From Allobosea sp. UNC402CLCol (lineage in GTDB: Bacteria > Pseudomonadota > Alphaproteobacteria > Rhizobiales > Beijerinckiaceae): DNA of 64,000 nt. The stretch spans positions 558,001-622,000 of the forward strand of contig NZ_JQJJ01000008.1 of NCBI RefSeq assembly GCF_000745475.1, read 5' to 3'. How positions within the stretch are numbered: the stretch's first letter is position 1; each line of letters begins with the position of its first letter. Both the position numbers and the translations under genes were made by a program. The notes beneath the pieces were generated by a model, which had not been told where the DNA came from, did not search any database, and saw only the letters and a program-made list of their open reading frames with translations. Below, piece after piece: positions 40,766 to 49,303 of this stretch.

Positions 40766-41452
40766 TCAAGCAAAGCGCAGCGCGGGCAACCCGTCCAGCG
40801 CGGTGAAATCGTGCGCCGAAGCGATCAGGTTATCATAAGCGGCGAAGGCCTGCGCATCGAGCATGGTGAGCAGCGCCACCGCGCGCATCCCGGCGCGCCG
40901 GGCCGCCTCGACGCCATTCGGGGCATCCTCGAAGACGATGCATTCGGTCGCCGGAACACCCATGCGCCGCGCCGCCTCCAGGAAGAGGTCCGGGTTCGGC
41001 TTGCCGGGAAAGCCCTGCGAGGGAGAGACGACCGTGACGAAGCGCTCGCGCAGCTTCAGCTTGTCGAGCACCAGATCGACATTGCCCGGAGGAGCGGCGG
41101 TGGCGAGCGCCATCGGCACTTTGGCGGCGTCCGCCCGTGCCATCAGCGCAAGCAAGCCGGAGAGCGGCGCGACATGCGGGGCATAATCCTCGCGGTAATA
41201 GATTTCCTTGTCGTGCCCGAGCGCGTCGATCCGCGCCGCATCGGCATCCGGGAACAGGGGTGCGAGGATTTCGGCCGAGGCCATGCCGGCGGTCTTCTTG
41301 AAGAAGCTGTCGGCGTCGAAAGGCAGGCCGTGCTCGGTCAGGAGTCGCCCCCATGCCGCCTCGTGATAGCGCATGTTGTCGACGACGGTGCCGTCCATGT
41401 CGAAGATCAGCGCGCGGGCGGGCTTATCGCTTGGCGTCATCTCTGCGACCAT
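40766..41452 (-). CDS. HAD-superfamily hydrolase (beta-phosphoglucomutase-like), inserted in the trmD operon
   Basis: A 228-residue HAD phosphatase. Motif I is [17 protein letters not shown], motif [13 protein letters not shown], the Lys motif [16 protein letters not shown], and motif [21 protein letters not shown]. This is the DxDGT...EDxxxG type of subclass I, like beta-phosphoglucomutase or sugar-phosphate phosphatases. It overlaps the end of rimM by 29 bases (17 if the Met at 41440 is used) and runs into trmD, so it is translated with the tRNA/ribosome factors. The substrate is unknown. Confidence 0.92.
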   Translation of the reverse strand: MVAEMTPSDKPARALIFDMDGTVVDNMRYHEAAWGRLLTEHGLPFDADSFFKKTAGMASAEILAPLFPDADAARIDALGHDKEIYYREDYAPHVAPLSGLLALMARADAAKVPMALATAAPPGNVDLVLDKLKLRERFVTVVSPSQGFPGKPNPDLFLEAARRMGVPATECIVFEDAPNGVEAARRAGMRAVALLTMLDAQAFAAYDNLIASAHDFTALDGLPALRFA

Positions 41453-41972
41453 CGTCGGGCTCGAACAATCCTGCGGGCGGCTCGGCCTCGATGCGGCGCG
41501 CGGCGATGTCGATGCGCGGCGCGAAGGCCTTGGTGAAGGGCATCAGGACGGAGCGCCCATCCGGCGTCTCGATATCGAGCAGGTCGCCCGCGCCGTAATT
41601 CTCGACGGTGGAGACGGTGCCGAGCGGCACGCCATCCGGCCCGATAACGCTGCAACCGATGAGGTCGGCCTGCAGGAACTCGTCCTCATCCTCGGCTGCC
41701 GGCAACTTGTCGCGCGAGACGAACAACTCGACGCCGTTCAGCGCCTCGGCTGCCTCGCGCGTGGCCACGCCCTTGAGCCGGGCGACGACGACCTCCTTGG
41801 CAGGGCGGATGTCGATGATCTCGAAACTGCGGCCCTTGCCGTCGGTCAGCGGGCCATAATCGGCGATCGCGAGCGGATCGCCGGTGAAGGTCTTGATCCT
41901 GACCTCGCCGCGCACGCCATGCGGCGCGCCGACGATACCGAGCAGGACGAGATTGTCGGTGCCAGCCATCAT
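41424..41972 (-). CDS. rimM: Ribosome maturation factor RimM
   Basis: RimM helps assemble the 30S head and binds S19. The 182-residue protein has the N-terminal domain VLLGIVGAPHGVRGEVRIKTF and the PRC-barrel domain with DLIGCSVIGPDGVPLGTVST and LLDIETPDGRSVLMPF. It starts MMAGTDN. The start lies only two bases from the end of a 134-base palindromic repeat (41975-42108). Its ribosome binding region, with no strong Shine-Dalgarno, therefore falls inside the repeat. Confidence 0.96.
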   Translation of the reverse strand: MMAGTDNLVLLGIVGAPHGVRGEVRIKTFTGDPLAIADYGPLTDGKGRSFEIIDIRPAKEVVVARLKGVATREAAEALNGVELFVSRDKLPAAEDEDEFLQADLIGCSVIGPDGVPLGTVSTVENYGAGDLLDIETPDGRSVLMPFTKAFAPRIDIAARRIEAEPPAGLFEPDDGRRDDAKR

Positions 41973-41974
41973 CC

Positions 41975-42108
41975 GTCATTCCGGGGCGCAGCGAAGCTGC
42001 GAGCCCGGAACCCATGAACACCACGATGACCGGAGCACACCGCCACCTTGTCATGAACGACGTGTTCATGGCTTCCGGGCCCGGGCCTGCGGCCCGTCCC
42101 GGAATGAC
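41975..42108. repeat. Large palindromic repeat between rpsP and rimM
   Basis: The outer arms are GTCATTCCGGG and CCCGGAATGAC. An inner pair, CCATGAACAC / GTGTTCATGG, and a GC-rich arm pair (GAGCCCGGAA / TTCCGGGC) allow a long nested hairpin. This motif, with CCCGGAACCCATGAACAC, is widespread in intergenic regions of this bacterial order. It lies inside the ffh-rpsP-rimM-HAD-trmD cluster. Confidence 0.82.
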
Positions 42109-42126
42109 GGCAGTGCAGCGTCGAGC

Positions 42127-42498
42127 TCACGCCTCGGCGGAAGCTTCTTCGGCGGCCGGGGCGGCAGCCTTCTCGGCCTTGGCCGCAGCGCGCTCCTTGG
42201 CCTTCTCGCCCGGAACGGCCTTGTTCGGGTTGTTGCGAGCCGGGCGCTTGGCGAGGCCGGCGGCATCGAGGAAGCGCAGGACGCGGTCGGTCGGCTGGGC
42301 GCCCTTGGCGAGCCAGGACTGGACCTTCTCGAGGTCGAGCACGACGCGCTCGGCCGAATCCTTCGGCTTCATCGGGTCATAGGAGCCGATCTTCTCGATG
42401 AAGCGGCCATCGCGCGGCGAACGGGCGTCGGCGACGACGATGCGGTAATAGGGGCGCTTCTTGGCGCCGCCGCGGGTCAGGCGGATCTTGAGGGACAT
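42127..42498 (-). CDS. rpsP: 30S ribosomal protein S16
   Basis: A 123-residue S16. The conserved core is [20 protein letters not shown] and [19 protein letters not shown]. An Ala/Lys/Glu-rich tail of about 40 residues follows, as usual in alphaproteobacteria. It lies 49 bases downstream of ffh and ahead of rimM. Confidence 0.98.
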   Translation of the reverse strand: MSLKIRLTRGGAKKRPYYRIVVADARSPRDGRFIEKIGSYDPMKPKDSAERVVLDLEKVQSWLAKGAQPTDRVLRFLDAAGLAKRPARNNPNKAVPGEKAKERAAAKAEKAAAPAAEEASAEA

Positions 42499-42547
42499 GG
42501 GTCTTCTTCCTTTGGTTGAACGTTGAAGTCGGGTTGAACGGTAAAGG

Positions 42548-44119
42548 CTATTTCTTCTTGCCGAACGGGCCGCCGCCCAGCCCCGGCAGGCCGCCGCCAA
42601 GGCCTGGCAGCTTCGGCATCATGCCGGCCGGCGGGGTGACGCCCTTCGGCAATCCGGGGAACCCGCCCGGCGGCAGCGACGGCAGGCCGCCGCCCGCGCC
42701 GAGCTGCTTCTGCAGTTCGGCGAGCTGGGCCGGGTCCATCTTGGAGGGGTCGGGCATGCCCGCGGGCAGACCGCCGCCAAGCCCGAACATGCCGCCGAGC
42801 TTGCCCAGCATGCCGCCCTTCTGCTTCTTCATGGCCTTCATCATGTCGGCCATGCCGCGATGCATCTTGAGCAGCTTGTTGATCGCCTCGGGCGAAGTGC
42901 CGGAGCCGGCGGCGATGCGCTTCTTGCGGCTGTTCTTGAGCAGGTCGGGATTCCGGCGCTCGGCCGGCGTCATCGAATTGATGATCGCGACCTGACGGGC
43001 GATCATCTTGTCGTCGACCTTGGCGGCGGCGAGCTGGTTCTTCATCTGCGCCATGCCGGGCAGCAGGCCCATCACGCCGCCGAAGCCGCCCATCTTCTCC
43101 ATCTGCTGGAGCTGCATGCGCAAATCGTCGAGGTCGAAATTGCCCTTGGCGAGGCGTTGCGCCAGCGCCTGCGCCTTGTCGGCATCGACCGTCTGCGCCG
43201 CCTTCTCGACGAGCGAGACGATGTCGCCCATGCCGAGGATGCGGTTGGCGACGCGCGAGGGATGGAAATCGTCGAGTTCGTCGACCTTTTCGCCGGTGCC
43301 GACCAGCTTGATCGGCTTGCCGGTGACGGCGCGCATCGAGAGCGCCGCGCCACCGCGCGAATCGCCGTCCATACGGGTCAGCACGATGCCGGTGAGGCCG
43401 ACGCGGGCGTCGAAGGCGCGGGCGGTATTGACCGCGTCCTGGCCGGTCAGTGCGTCGGCGACGAGCAGCACCTCATGCGGGCTGGTCGCAGCCTTCACCT
43501 GCGCGACCTCTTCCATCAGCGTGTCGTCGAGCGTGACGCGGCCGGCGGTGTCGAGCATGACGACGTCGTAGCCGCCGAGACGGGCGGCCTCGATCGCGCG
43601 CCTGGCGATCTGCACGGCCGACTGGCCGGCGACGATCGGCAGCGTCTGCACGCCGACCTGGGTGCCGAGAATGGCGAGCTGTTCCATGGCGGCCGGGCGT
43701 CGCGTATCGAGCGACGCCATCAGCACCTTCTTCTTGTTGCGCTCGGTCAGGCGCTTGGCGATCTTCGCCGTAGAGGTGGTTTTACCGGAGCCCTGCAGAC
43801 CGACCATCAGGATCGGCACCGGCGGCACGGCGTCGAAGCCGATGCCCTCGCCCTCCCCGCCCAGCGTGTCGATCAGGACGTCGTTGACGATCTTGATGAC
43901 CTGCTGGCCGGGCGTGACCGACTTCAGCACCTCGGCGCCGACGGCGCGCTCGCGCACCTTGTCGGTAAACGAGCGCACGACCTCGAGCGCGACATCGGCC
44001 TCGAGCAGCGCGCGGCGAACCTCGCGCAGCGCGGCGTTGACGTCCTCCTCGGTCAGCGAACCCCGGCGGGTCAGCCCCGAAAGGATGCCGGAGAGTCTTT
44101 CGCTCAGCGTGCCGAACAT
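42548..44119 (-). CDS. ffh: Signal recognition particle protein Ffh
   Basis: Ffh binds SRP RNA and signal sequences and delivers ribosomes to the membrane with FtsY. From Met 44119 ([20 protein letters not shown]) it is 523 residues. The GTPase domain has [15 protein letters not shown] near residue 106, DTAGR near residue 190 and the [12 protein letters not shown] motif. The M domain is methionine-rich. The C-terminus continues into an unusual Gly/Pro/Leu-rich tail of about 75 residues ending in PFGKKK. rpsP follows after 49 bases. ftsY is not in the window. Confidence 0.97.
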   Translation of the reverse strand: MFGTLSERLSGILSGLTRRGSLTEEDVNAALREVRRALLEADVALEVVRSFTDKVRERAVGAEVLKSVTPGQQVIKIVNDVLIDTLGGEGEGIGFDAVPPVPILMVGLQGSGKTTSTAKIAKRLTERNKKKVLMASLDTRRPAAMEQLAILGTQVGVQTLPIVAGQSAVQIARRAIEAARLGGYDVVMLDTAGRVTLDDTLMEEVAQVKAATSPHEVLLVADALTGQDAVNTARAFDARVGLTGIVLTRMDGDSRGGAALSMRAVTGKPIKLVGTGEKVDELDDFHPSRVANRILGMGDIVSLVEKAAQTVDADKAQALAQRLAKGNFDLDDLRMQLQQMEKMGGFGGVMGLLPGMAQMKNQLAAAKVDDKMIARQVAIINSMTPAERRNPDLLKNSRKKRIAAGSGTSPEAINKLLKMHRGMADMMKAMKKQKGGMLGKLGGMFGLGGGLPAGMPDPSKMDPAQLAELQKQLGAGGGLPSLPPGGFPGLPKGVTPPAGMMPKLPGLGGGLPGLGGGPFGKKK

Positions 44120-44441
44120 GCGGACCTGCCTGCTTTGCCTCAAGGAACCGTCACAGCCGGAACCTCATCGCCAAACGGTTTCGCGCCCGAGGGCGCAAGC
44201 GCGCTGTCGGACGTTGACCTCCGGGCTCATGGAAGCATGATGCGGCCCGGTCGGCGGATGTGGTTTCGGCGATGTCGGCGAAACGGATGGCGCTCTTAAA
44301 GCGGAAGAATGTGGCGAAAGTCAAGGTTGTGGGCGTTCGTGCCGTCACCGGCCACCTCTCGCTCATGGGAATAATGGCGTTCGGCCCCAGAATGGCCCTG
44401 ATCTGACGGCATCGCATCGCGCCCCCAATCGAGCCGAGCCC
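44120..44441. other. Divergent intergenic region without a recognised gene
   Basis: This is 322 bases between the divergent ffh and CAP-domain genes. I see no gene, RNA or clear repeat. It must hold the promoters of both flanking genes, but I could not pick convincing -35 and -10 elements. Confidence 0.4.
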
Positions 44442-44996
44442 ATGAAGACCGTGATCGCCCCGCCGCTGCTGGCCCTCACCCTCCTCCTTGCCGGCTGCGC
44501 GGGCGAGCCCCGCCGCGAAGGCCCGCTCGATCCCCGCATGGTCGAGCGGCTCAACGCCGTCTCCCTCGATCCGGCGCAGGCAGGGCGCATCCTCAACGCC
44601 TATCGCGCCAGCCTCGGCCTCGGACCTGTCCGGCCCGATCCGCGATTGATGGCGATGGCCCAGCGCCAGGCCGACGCCATGGTCGCGAAGAACGCCCTCT
44701 CCCATGACGCCGGCGGCGGCTTCGCGGGCCGCGTCGAGGCGGCCGGCCTCGACTCCGCCCGCGTCGCGGAAAATCTCGGCGGTGGCTATTTCTCCGTCGA
44801 AGAAGCCTTCGAGGGCTGGCGCAAATCCCCCGGCCACGACGCCAATCTGCGGATGAAGGAGGCGACGCGCTACGGCATCGCGCTCTCCAAGGATCCGCGC
44901 ACGAGCTACCGCGCCTGGTGGGTGCTGGTCGTCGCAGCCGAACCGGAGCCGCGCGTAACCTTGGGTTACGGTGACAGGATGCCGCAACCTCGGTAA
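44442..44996 (+). CDS. CAP-domain lipoprotein (SCP/YkwD-like)
   Basis: A 184-residue protein. The lipobox LLLAGC gives lipidation at Cys19. The CAP domain follows, with LNAYRASLGLGPVRPDPRLM, AMAQRQADAMVAKNALSHDA and the late HDANLRMKEATRYGIA. Family members are secreted, with varied and mostly unknown functions. Being a lipoprotein, it probably sits in the outer or inner membrane facing the periplasm. Confidence 0.9.
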   Translation: MKTVIAPPLLALTLLLAGCAGEPRREGPLDPRMVERLNAVSLDPAQAGRILNAYRASLGLGPVRPDPRLMAMAQRQADAMVAKNALSHDAGGGFAGRVEAAGLDSARVAENLGGGYFSVEEAFEGWRKSPGHDANLRMKEATRYGIALSKDPRTSYRAWWVLVVAAEPEPRVTLGYGDRMPQPR

Positions 44997-45031
44997 CGGA
45001 GGGCGTCCCTTAATCGATTGCGAGCGCAACG

Positions 45032-45457
45032 ATGCCTACCCGCCTCCTGATACCTTGTGCCATCGCCGTGTCCGCCGCCTTTGCCGGCCTGAACGGAGCC
45101 CAGGCGCAGCCCTGCTCCACCAATTTCACCAGCGCCGGCGTGCCGATGCTGTCGGAGATCACCTATCGCACCTGGGACCTGGTCAAGAGCCCGCCGGCCA
45201 AGGCCATCAATGGCGCCGCCCGCGCCGTGTCCGCCGAAGGTTTTGGCGGGATCCGCGTCGACAAGGCGACCAACACGCTCACCGCCCTTCAGGACGGTGC
45301 CGGCTCGGGCCGCCTGCAATCGCTGCGCATCACCGCCCGCAAGAGCGGCGGCGCCACCCGCCTCGATCTCGTTTTCACCGTCCAGGCAGGCCAGATCGGC
45401 CATGAGGGCGAGGTCCGCCGCGGCTTCTGCAACTTTGTCGACGCCGCTCGCGGCTGA
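45032..45457 (+). CDS. Small exported protein (unknown function)
   Basis: The 141-residue protein has a signal peptide (LLIPCAIAVSAAFAGLNGAQA) cleaved after AQA. The mature part has two cysteines, in QPCSTNF and GFCNFVD, that could form a disulfide across the domain. I do not recognise the family. It is 35 bases downstream of the CAP-domain gene on the same strand. Confidence 0.78.
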   Translation: MPTRLLIPCAIAVSAAFAGLNGAQAQPCSTNFTSAGVPMLSEITYRTWDLVKSPPAKAINGAARAVSAEGFGGIRVDKATNTLTALQDGAGSGRLQSLRITARKSGGATRLDLVFTVQAGQIGHEGEVRRGFCNFVDAARG

Positions 45458-45513
45458 CCTCTTTACAAGCACCCGCTTCTGGTGATGGTTCTGGTTTTCA
45501 GGGAGCCATCATC

Positions 45514-46140
45514 ATGACCTTCGAAGCCTGGGCCGCCTTCGCCGCCGCCACCGCCGTCCTCCTCGTCATCCCCGGGCCGACGATCCTGCTCGTCATCTCC
45601 TATGCGCTCGGCCAGGGCTGGCGCACGGCCTTCCCGATCGCGGTCGGCGTCGCGCTGGGCGACTTCACCGCCATGACCCTTTCGATGCTCGGCGTCGGCG
45701 CCCTGCTCGCAACATCAGCCATGATCTTCACCGCGCTGAAATGGATCGGCGCGGCCTATCTGATCTGGCTCGGCATCAAGCTCTTCCGCGCCGGCGGCAC
45801 GCTGGATGCCAAGCCGCGCGAGGATGCCGCCCCTGCCTGGAAGATGCTCGGCCATGCCTGGCTCGTGACGGCGCTGAACCCGAAGAGCATCACCTTCTTC
45901 GTCGCCTTCCTCCCCCAGTTCCTCGACACCAAGGGCGATTTCTGGATGCAGATGCTGATCTTCGAGACGACCTTCATCGGCCTCGCCTTCGCCAACGCCA
46001 TGGGCTACGCGCTGATCGCCTCCCGGGCTCGCGCCGTGGTGAGCAATCCGCGCGCCATCGGCCTGTTCAACAAGGCCGGCGGCACGCTGCTCATCGGCGC
46101 CGGCGTCGCGACGGTGGCGATCCGCTCCGGCAGCAACTGA
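45514..46140 (+). CDS. LysE/RhtB family amino acid exporter
   Basis: A 208-residue inner-membrane exporter. The family opening VLLVIPGPTILLVISYALGQ with Pro-Gly-Pro is present, followed by FTALKWIGAAYLIWLGIKLF and ALNPKSITFFVAFLPQFL. About five to six membrane segments are predicted. The exported compound, probably an amino acid or homoserine-type metabolite, is unknown. GGGAG lies ahead of the start. Confidence 0.94.
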   Translation: MTFEAWAAFAAATAVLLVIPGPTILLVISYALGQGWRTAFPIAVGVALGDFTAMTLSMLGVGALLATSAMIFTALKWIGAAYLIWLGIKLFRAGGTLDAKPREDAAPAWKMLGHAWLVTALNPKSITFFVAFLPQFLDTKGDFWMQMLIFETTFIGLAFANAMGYALIASRARAVVSNPRAIGLFNKAGGTLLIGAGVATVAIRSGSN

Positions 46141-46217
46141 AGGCCACCGCCTTACAGAAGTAATACTGCCGTAGGCGGTCTTGATCGAACGTCACGACCG
46201 CCTACTTCTACCGGGCC

Positions 46218-47276
46218 ATGAACCGCCGCAAACTCCTCTCCTTCCTCGGTCTCGGTGCCTTGCTGGCCTCGACCGGCGCGGCCTGGGCCGCGATCTCCCG
46301 CTCGCGCAACCCCTATTACCAAGGGCCCGTCAGCGACCATTTCGACGGCCTCCTTTTCAGCGACGGCCGCACGGTCAGCAAAGGGCTGATGGACGTGCTG
46401 CGCTGGCAGACCGGCAAGCGCGAGCGCGAAGCCTTCCCGCCGCAATACGCCGCGCCTGTACAGGACAAGCCGCCGGCGCGAGTCGAGGGCGTGCGCATCG
46501 TCCATCTCGGCCACGCATCCTTCCTCTACCAGATCGCCGGCCTCAACCTGCTGATCGACCCGGTCTATTCGGAGCGCGCCAGCCCCTTCACCTTCCTCGG
46601 GCCGAAGCGCGTCAACGCGCCCGGCGTCGCCTTCGACGACCTGCCGAAGATCGACGCGGTCCTGATCACCCACAATCATTACGACCATCTCGATATCGAG
46701 ACGCTGGCGCGGATCCACCATCGCGACCGGCCGCGGATGATCATGCCGCTCGGCAACGACACCATCGTCAGGGCCCGCATCCCCGATGCCCGCACCGAGG
46801 CGCATGACTGGGACGCCCGGTTGCAGCTCTCCGAGGCCGTCGCCGTCACGCTGGTGCCGACCTATCACTGGTCGGCGCGCGGCGCCTTCGACCGGCGCAT
46901 GGCGCTGTGGTGCTCCTTCATCCTCGAAACCGGCGGCGCGAAACTCTTCCATGTCGGCGACACCGGCTATCATGACGGCTCGCTCTATGAGCGGCTCGGC
47001 CGTGACCATGGCCCGTTCAGCCTCGCCGTGCTGCCGATCGGCGCCTATGAGCCGCGCTGGTTCATGTCGGACAACCACATGAACCCGGAAGAGGCGGTGA
47101 AGGTCATGCAGGCGCTTCGCGCCGAGGCGGCCATCGGCCACCACTGGGGTACCTTCCAGCTCACCGACGAGGGCGTCGAGCGCCCGCCCGAGGCGCTGAA
47201 GGCGGCGCTGGCTGCCGCTGGCTTGCCGGAAGAGCGCTTCCGGCCGATGCGGCCGGGCCTGAGCTGGAGCGCGTGA
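46218..47276 (+). CDS. MBL-fold metallohydrolase, exported or anchored (NAPE-PLD/UlaG-like)
   Basis: This 352-residue protein starts MNRRKLLSFLGLGALLASTG, with a twin-arginine-like signal or anchor. The metallo-beta-lactamase fold is shown by HLGHASFLYQIAGLNLLIDP near residue 95 and the metal motif ITHNHYDHLDIE near residue 155. ETGGAKLFHVGDTGYHD comes later. This HxxxDH arrangement fits phospholipase D-like or lactonase-like members. The substrate is unknown. It is convergent with the gene at 47286. Confidence 0.9.
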   Translation: MNRRKLLSFLGLGALLASTGAAWAAISRSRNPYYQGPVSDHFDGLLFSDGRTVSKGLMDVLRWQTGKREREAFPPQYAAPVQDKPPARVEGVRIVHLGHASFLYQIAGLNLLIDPVYSERASPFTFLGPKRVNAPGVAFDDLPKIDAVLITHNHYDHLDIETLARIHHRDRPRMIMPLGNDTIVRARIPDARTEAHDWDARLQLSEAVAVTLVPTYHWSARGAFDRRMALWCSFILETGGAKLFHVGDTGYHDGSLYERLGRDHGPFSLAVLPIGAYEPRWFMSDNHMNPEEAVKVMQALRAEAAIGHHWGTFQLTDEGVERPPEALKAALAAAGLPEERFRPMRPGLSWSA

Positions 47277-47285
47277 CGCCCCGCC

Positions 47286-48176
47286 TTATTTCGGCTGGAC
47301 GTAGACGTTGATCTCCAGATTCGGATCGCCCGGATCATTGAGATCGCTGACATATTCCTCGAGGAAGGCGTCCTTCACGACGATGCTCTTCGCCTCCAGA
47401 TAGGCGGTGATCGTCTCATAGGTGGAATCGATGTCGTCATAAGGCGCCTGATGCAGGAAGCGCAGCGCCGCCCCGGCGGGCGAGGTCGACATCTTGAAAT
47501 CGGCGCCGAGCGAAGGCGCCTGACCGCCCGGCGGGATCGCGACCGGCAGCATCGCATCGAAACGGAAGCCTTCATCCGTCGTTTCGACGAAGAGCGTCAG
47601 CGGCCGGCCGGCGGCGGAGAGCCCCGCCTTCTGCGCCTCGGCCCGCAACGCCTTGAAGCTGTCGGAGAGCTTCTGGAAGCCCTGATCCCATGTCGCCTGC
47701 CCTGACAGGAGAAGCACGGGCTTGGGCGAGAGCGTCACCTCCGCGACATCGCTCGTATCGGAGCCTTTGCCGGCCAGCGTGGAATTCGGGTCGGGCACGC
47801 CGGTCTGCTGTTGCTGCGGGACGGGCGGCAGCGGCTGGCCCGGCGCCGGCAGGGTCGGCGGCGGCTGCACCGGCTGCGGCTCCAGCGGAAGCTGTGGCGT
47901 CGGCGCAGGCTGCACCGGCTGCGGCGTCACCGGAAAGGGCGGCGGCGGCGCGGGCTGGACCGGCTGCGGAGAGGGCTGCGAATCGGGAACCGCTGCGGGC
48001 GGGCCCTGATTGGGGGCCGACGGCACCTGTACCGGGGTCGCGCCAGGCGGCGGGGCAAGCGGCGCCGACTGGACGGCGGAAGGCGGAGCAACCGTCGCCT
48101 GGGCGAAGGCCATCGACACGGCACCGGCCATGCCGGTGCAGGCCAGAACACAAATCCGGAAATACCGCATCGTCAC
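47286..48176 (-). CDS. Exported proline-rich protein with GyrI-like effector domain
   Basis: The 296-residue protein has a signal peptide (YFRICVLACTGMAGAVSMAF) followed by about 105 residues rich in Pro, Gln and Ala, with repeated PQPVQP-type units (residues about 30-135). The C-terminal part (from about residue 145: LSPKPVLLLSGQATWDQGFQ, later RPLTLFVETTDEGFRFDAML and APYDDIDSTYETITAYLEAK) resembles GyrI-like small-molecule-binding domains. A periplasmic ligand-binding role across the cell wall is plausible but inferred. Confidence 0.8.
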   Translation of the reverse strand: MTMRYFRICVLACTGMAGAVSMAFAQATVAPPSAVQSAPLAPPPGATPVQVPSAPNQGPPAAVPDSQPSPQPVQPAPPPPFPVTPQPVQPAPTPQLPLEPQPVQPPPTLPAPGQPLPPVPQQQQTGVPDPNSTLAGKGSDTSDVAEVTLSPKPVLLLSGQATWDQGFQKLSDSFKALRAEAQKAGLSAAGRPLTLFVETTDEGFRFDAMLPVAIPPGGQAPSLGADFKMSTSPAGAALRFLHQAPYDDIDSTYETITAYLEAKSIVVKDAFLEEYVSDLNDPGDPNLEINVYVQPK

Positions 48177-48309
48177 GGCCCTAGCTTCTCGCGATTCGCG
48201 CCCTTGCAGCGCAGCATAGAATGTCCACCTTCTCTCAGGAACGGGGACGAGGGTGGCTTTTTCACGTCGCCTCCGTCATAGACCCGTTATTCATGGGACG
48301 TGTGACCAA

Positions 48310-49194
48310 ATGAACGCTCTGGCCAATCGCCGGTTCCTGAAGATGAACGGGCTCGGCAACCAGATCACCGTGCTCGACCTGCGCGGTACCAAGCTCCTGG
48401 TGAGTGCTGACGACGCGCGCGCCATCGCCGCCGAGCCGCGCGCCCGCTTCGACCAGCTCATGGTGCTGCACGATCCCCAGGTCGCGGGCACCGATGCCTT
48501 CGTGCGCATCTACAACATCGACGGCTCCGAGGCCGGCGCCTGCGGCAACGGCACGCGCTGCGTCGCCTGGGCGATGGTCGCCGACCCCGAGATGGGCGAC
48601 CCCGCCAGGACCAGCCTGACCTTGCAGACCAAGGCCGGCCTGCTGCCGGTCAGGCGCGAGAGCGAGACGATCTTCACCGTCGATATGGGCGCCCCGCGCC
48701 TCGCCTGGGACGAGATCCCGCTCGCCGAGCCCTTCGAGGATACCAGCCGCTTCGAATTGCAGATCGGCCCGATCGACGACCCGATCCTGCACACGCCCTG
48801 CGCCGTCAATATGGGCAATCCCCATGCGGTCTTCTTCGTCGAGGACCCCTATGCCTACAATCTCGCGCAGATCGGCCCATTGCTCGAGAACCACCCGATC
48901 TTCCCCGACCGCGCCAATATCGAGCTCGCCGCGGTCAAGGCGCCCGACCATATCGTGCTGCGTGTCTGGGAACGCGGCGCCGGCATCACCCAGGCCTGCG
49001 GCTCGGGCGCCTGCGCGGCGCTGGTCGCCGCAGTGCGCCGTGAGCTATCAGCCCGCAAGGCCGTGGTCAGCCTGCCGGGCGGCGATCTCACCATCGAATG
49101 GCGCGAGAGCGATGGCCACGTCCTGATGACAGGCGCGGCCGAATTTGAGTGGGAAGGCACACTCGATCCGTCCCTGTTCGAGAGCGCCGCCTGA
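48310..49194 (+). CDS. dapF: Diaminopimelate epimerase
   Basis: DapF converts LL- to meso-diaminopimelate for lysine and peptidoglycan. From Met 48310 ([20 protein letters not shown]) the enzyme has 294 residues. Both catalytic cysteines are present, in GACGNGTRC and in [10 protein letters not shown], along with [13 protein letters not shown]. The longer frame upstream adds 19 unlikely residues. mtaB follows, an order often seen in this group, but a repeat element is wedged between. Confidence 0.97.
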   Translation: MNALANRRFLKMNGLGNQITVLDLRGTKLLVSADDARAIAAEPRARFDQLMVLHDPQVAGTDAFVRIYNIDGSEAGACGNGTRCVAWAMVADPEMGDPARTSLTLQTKAGLLPVRRESETIFTVDMGAPRLAWDEIPLAEPFEDTSRFELQIGPIDDPILHTPCAVNMGNPHAVFFVEDPYAYNLAQIGPLLENHPIFPDRANIELAAVKAPDHIVLRVWERGAGITQACGSGACAALVAAVRRELSARKAVVSLPGGDLTIEWRESDGHVLMTGAAEFEWEGTLDPSLFESAA

Positions 49195-49204
49195 TGGGGG
49201 CCAA

Positions 49205-49303
49205 GCATTTTTGAGCGAAGTGGACACCGGTTCGCGTGAAGAAAATGCGAGAAGACAAAGGATCAGAGCATTTCCCCGTTTCGGAGAAACGGGGAAATGC
49301 TCT
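49205..49303. repeat. Palindromic repeat spanning the mtaB start
   Basis: The right part is a perfect 18-bp inverted repeat with a three-base loop (49265-49303, AGAGCATTTCCCCGTTTC and its complement). The left part (GAAGTGGACACCGGTTCGCG, then GAAGAAAATGCG) matches a repeat common in rhizobial genomes. The element lies between dapF and mtaB and includes the first 22 codons of the mtaB frame. Confidence 0.85.
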
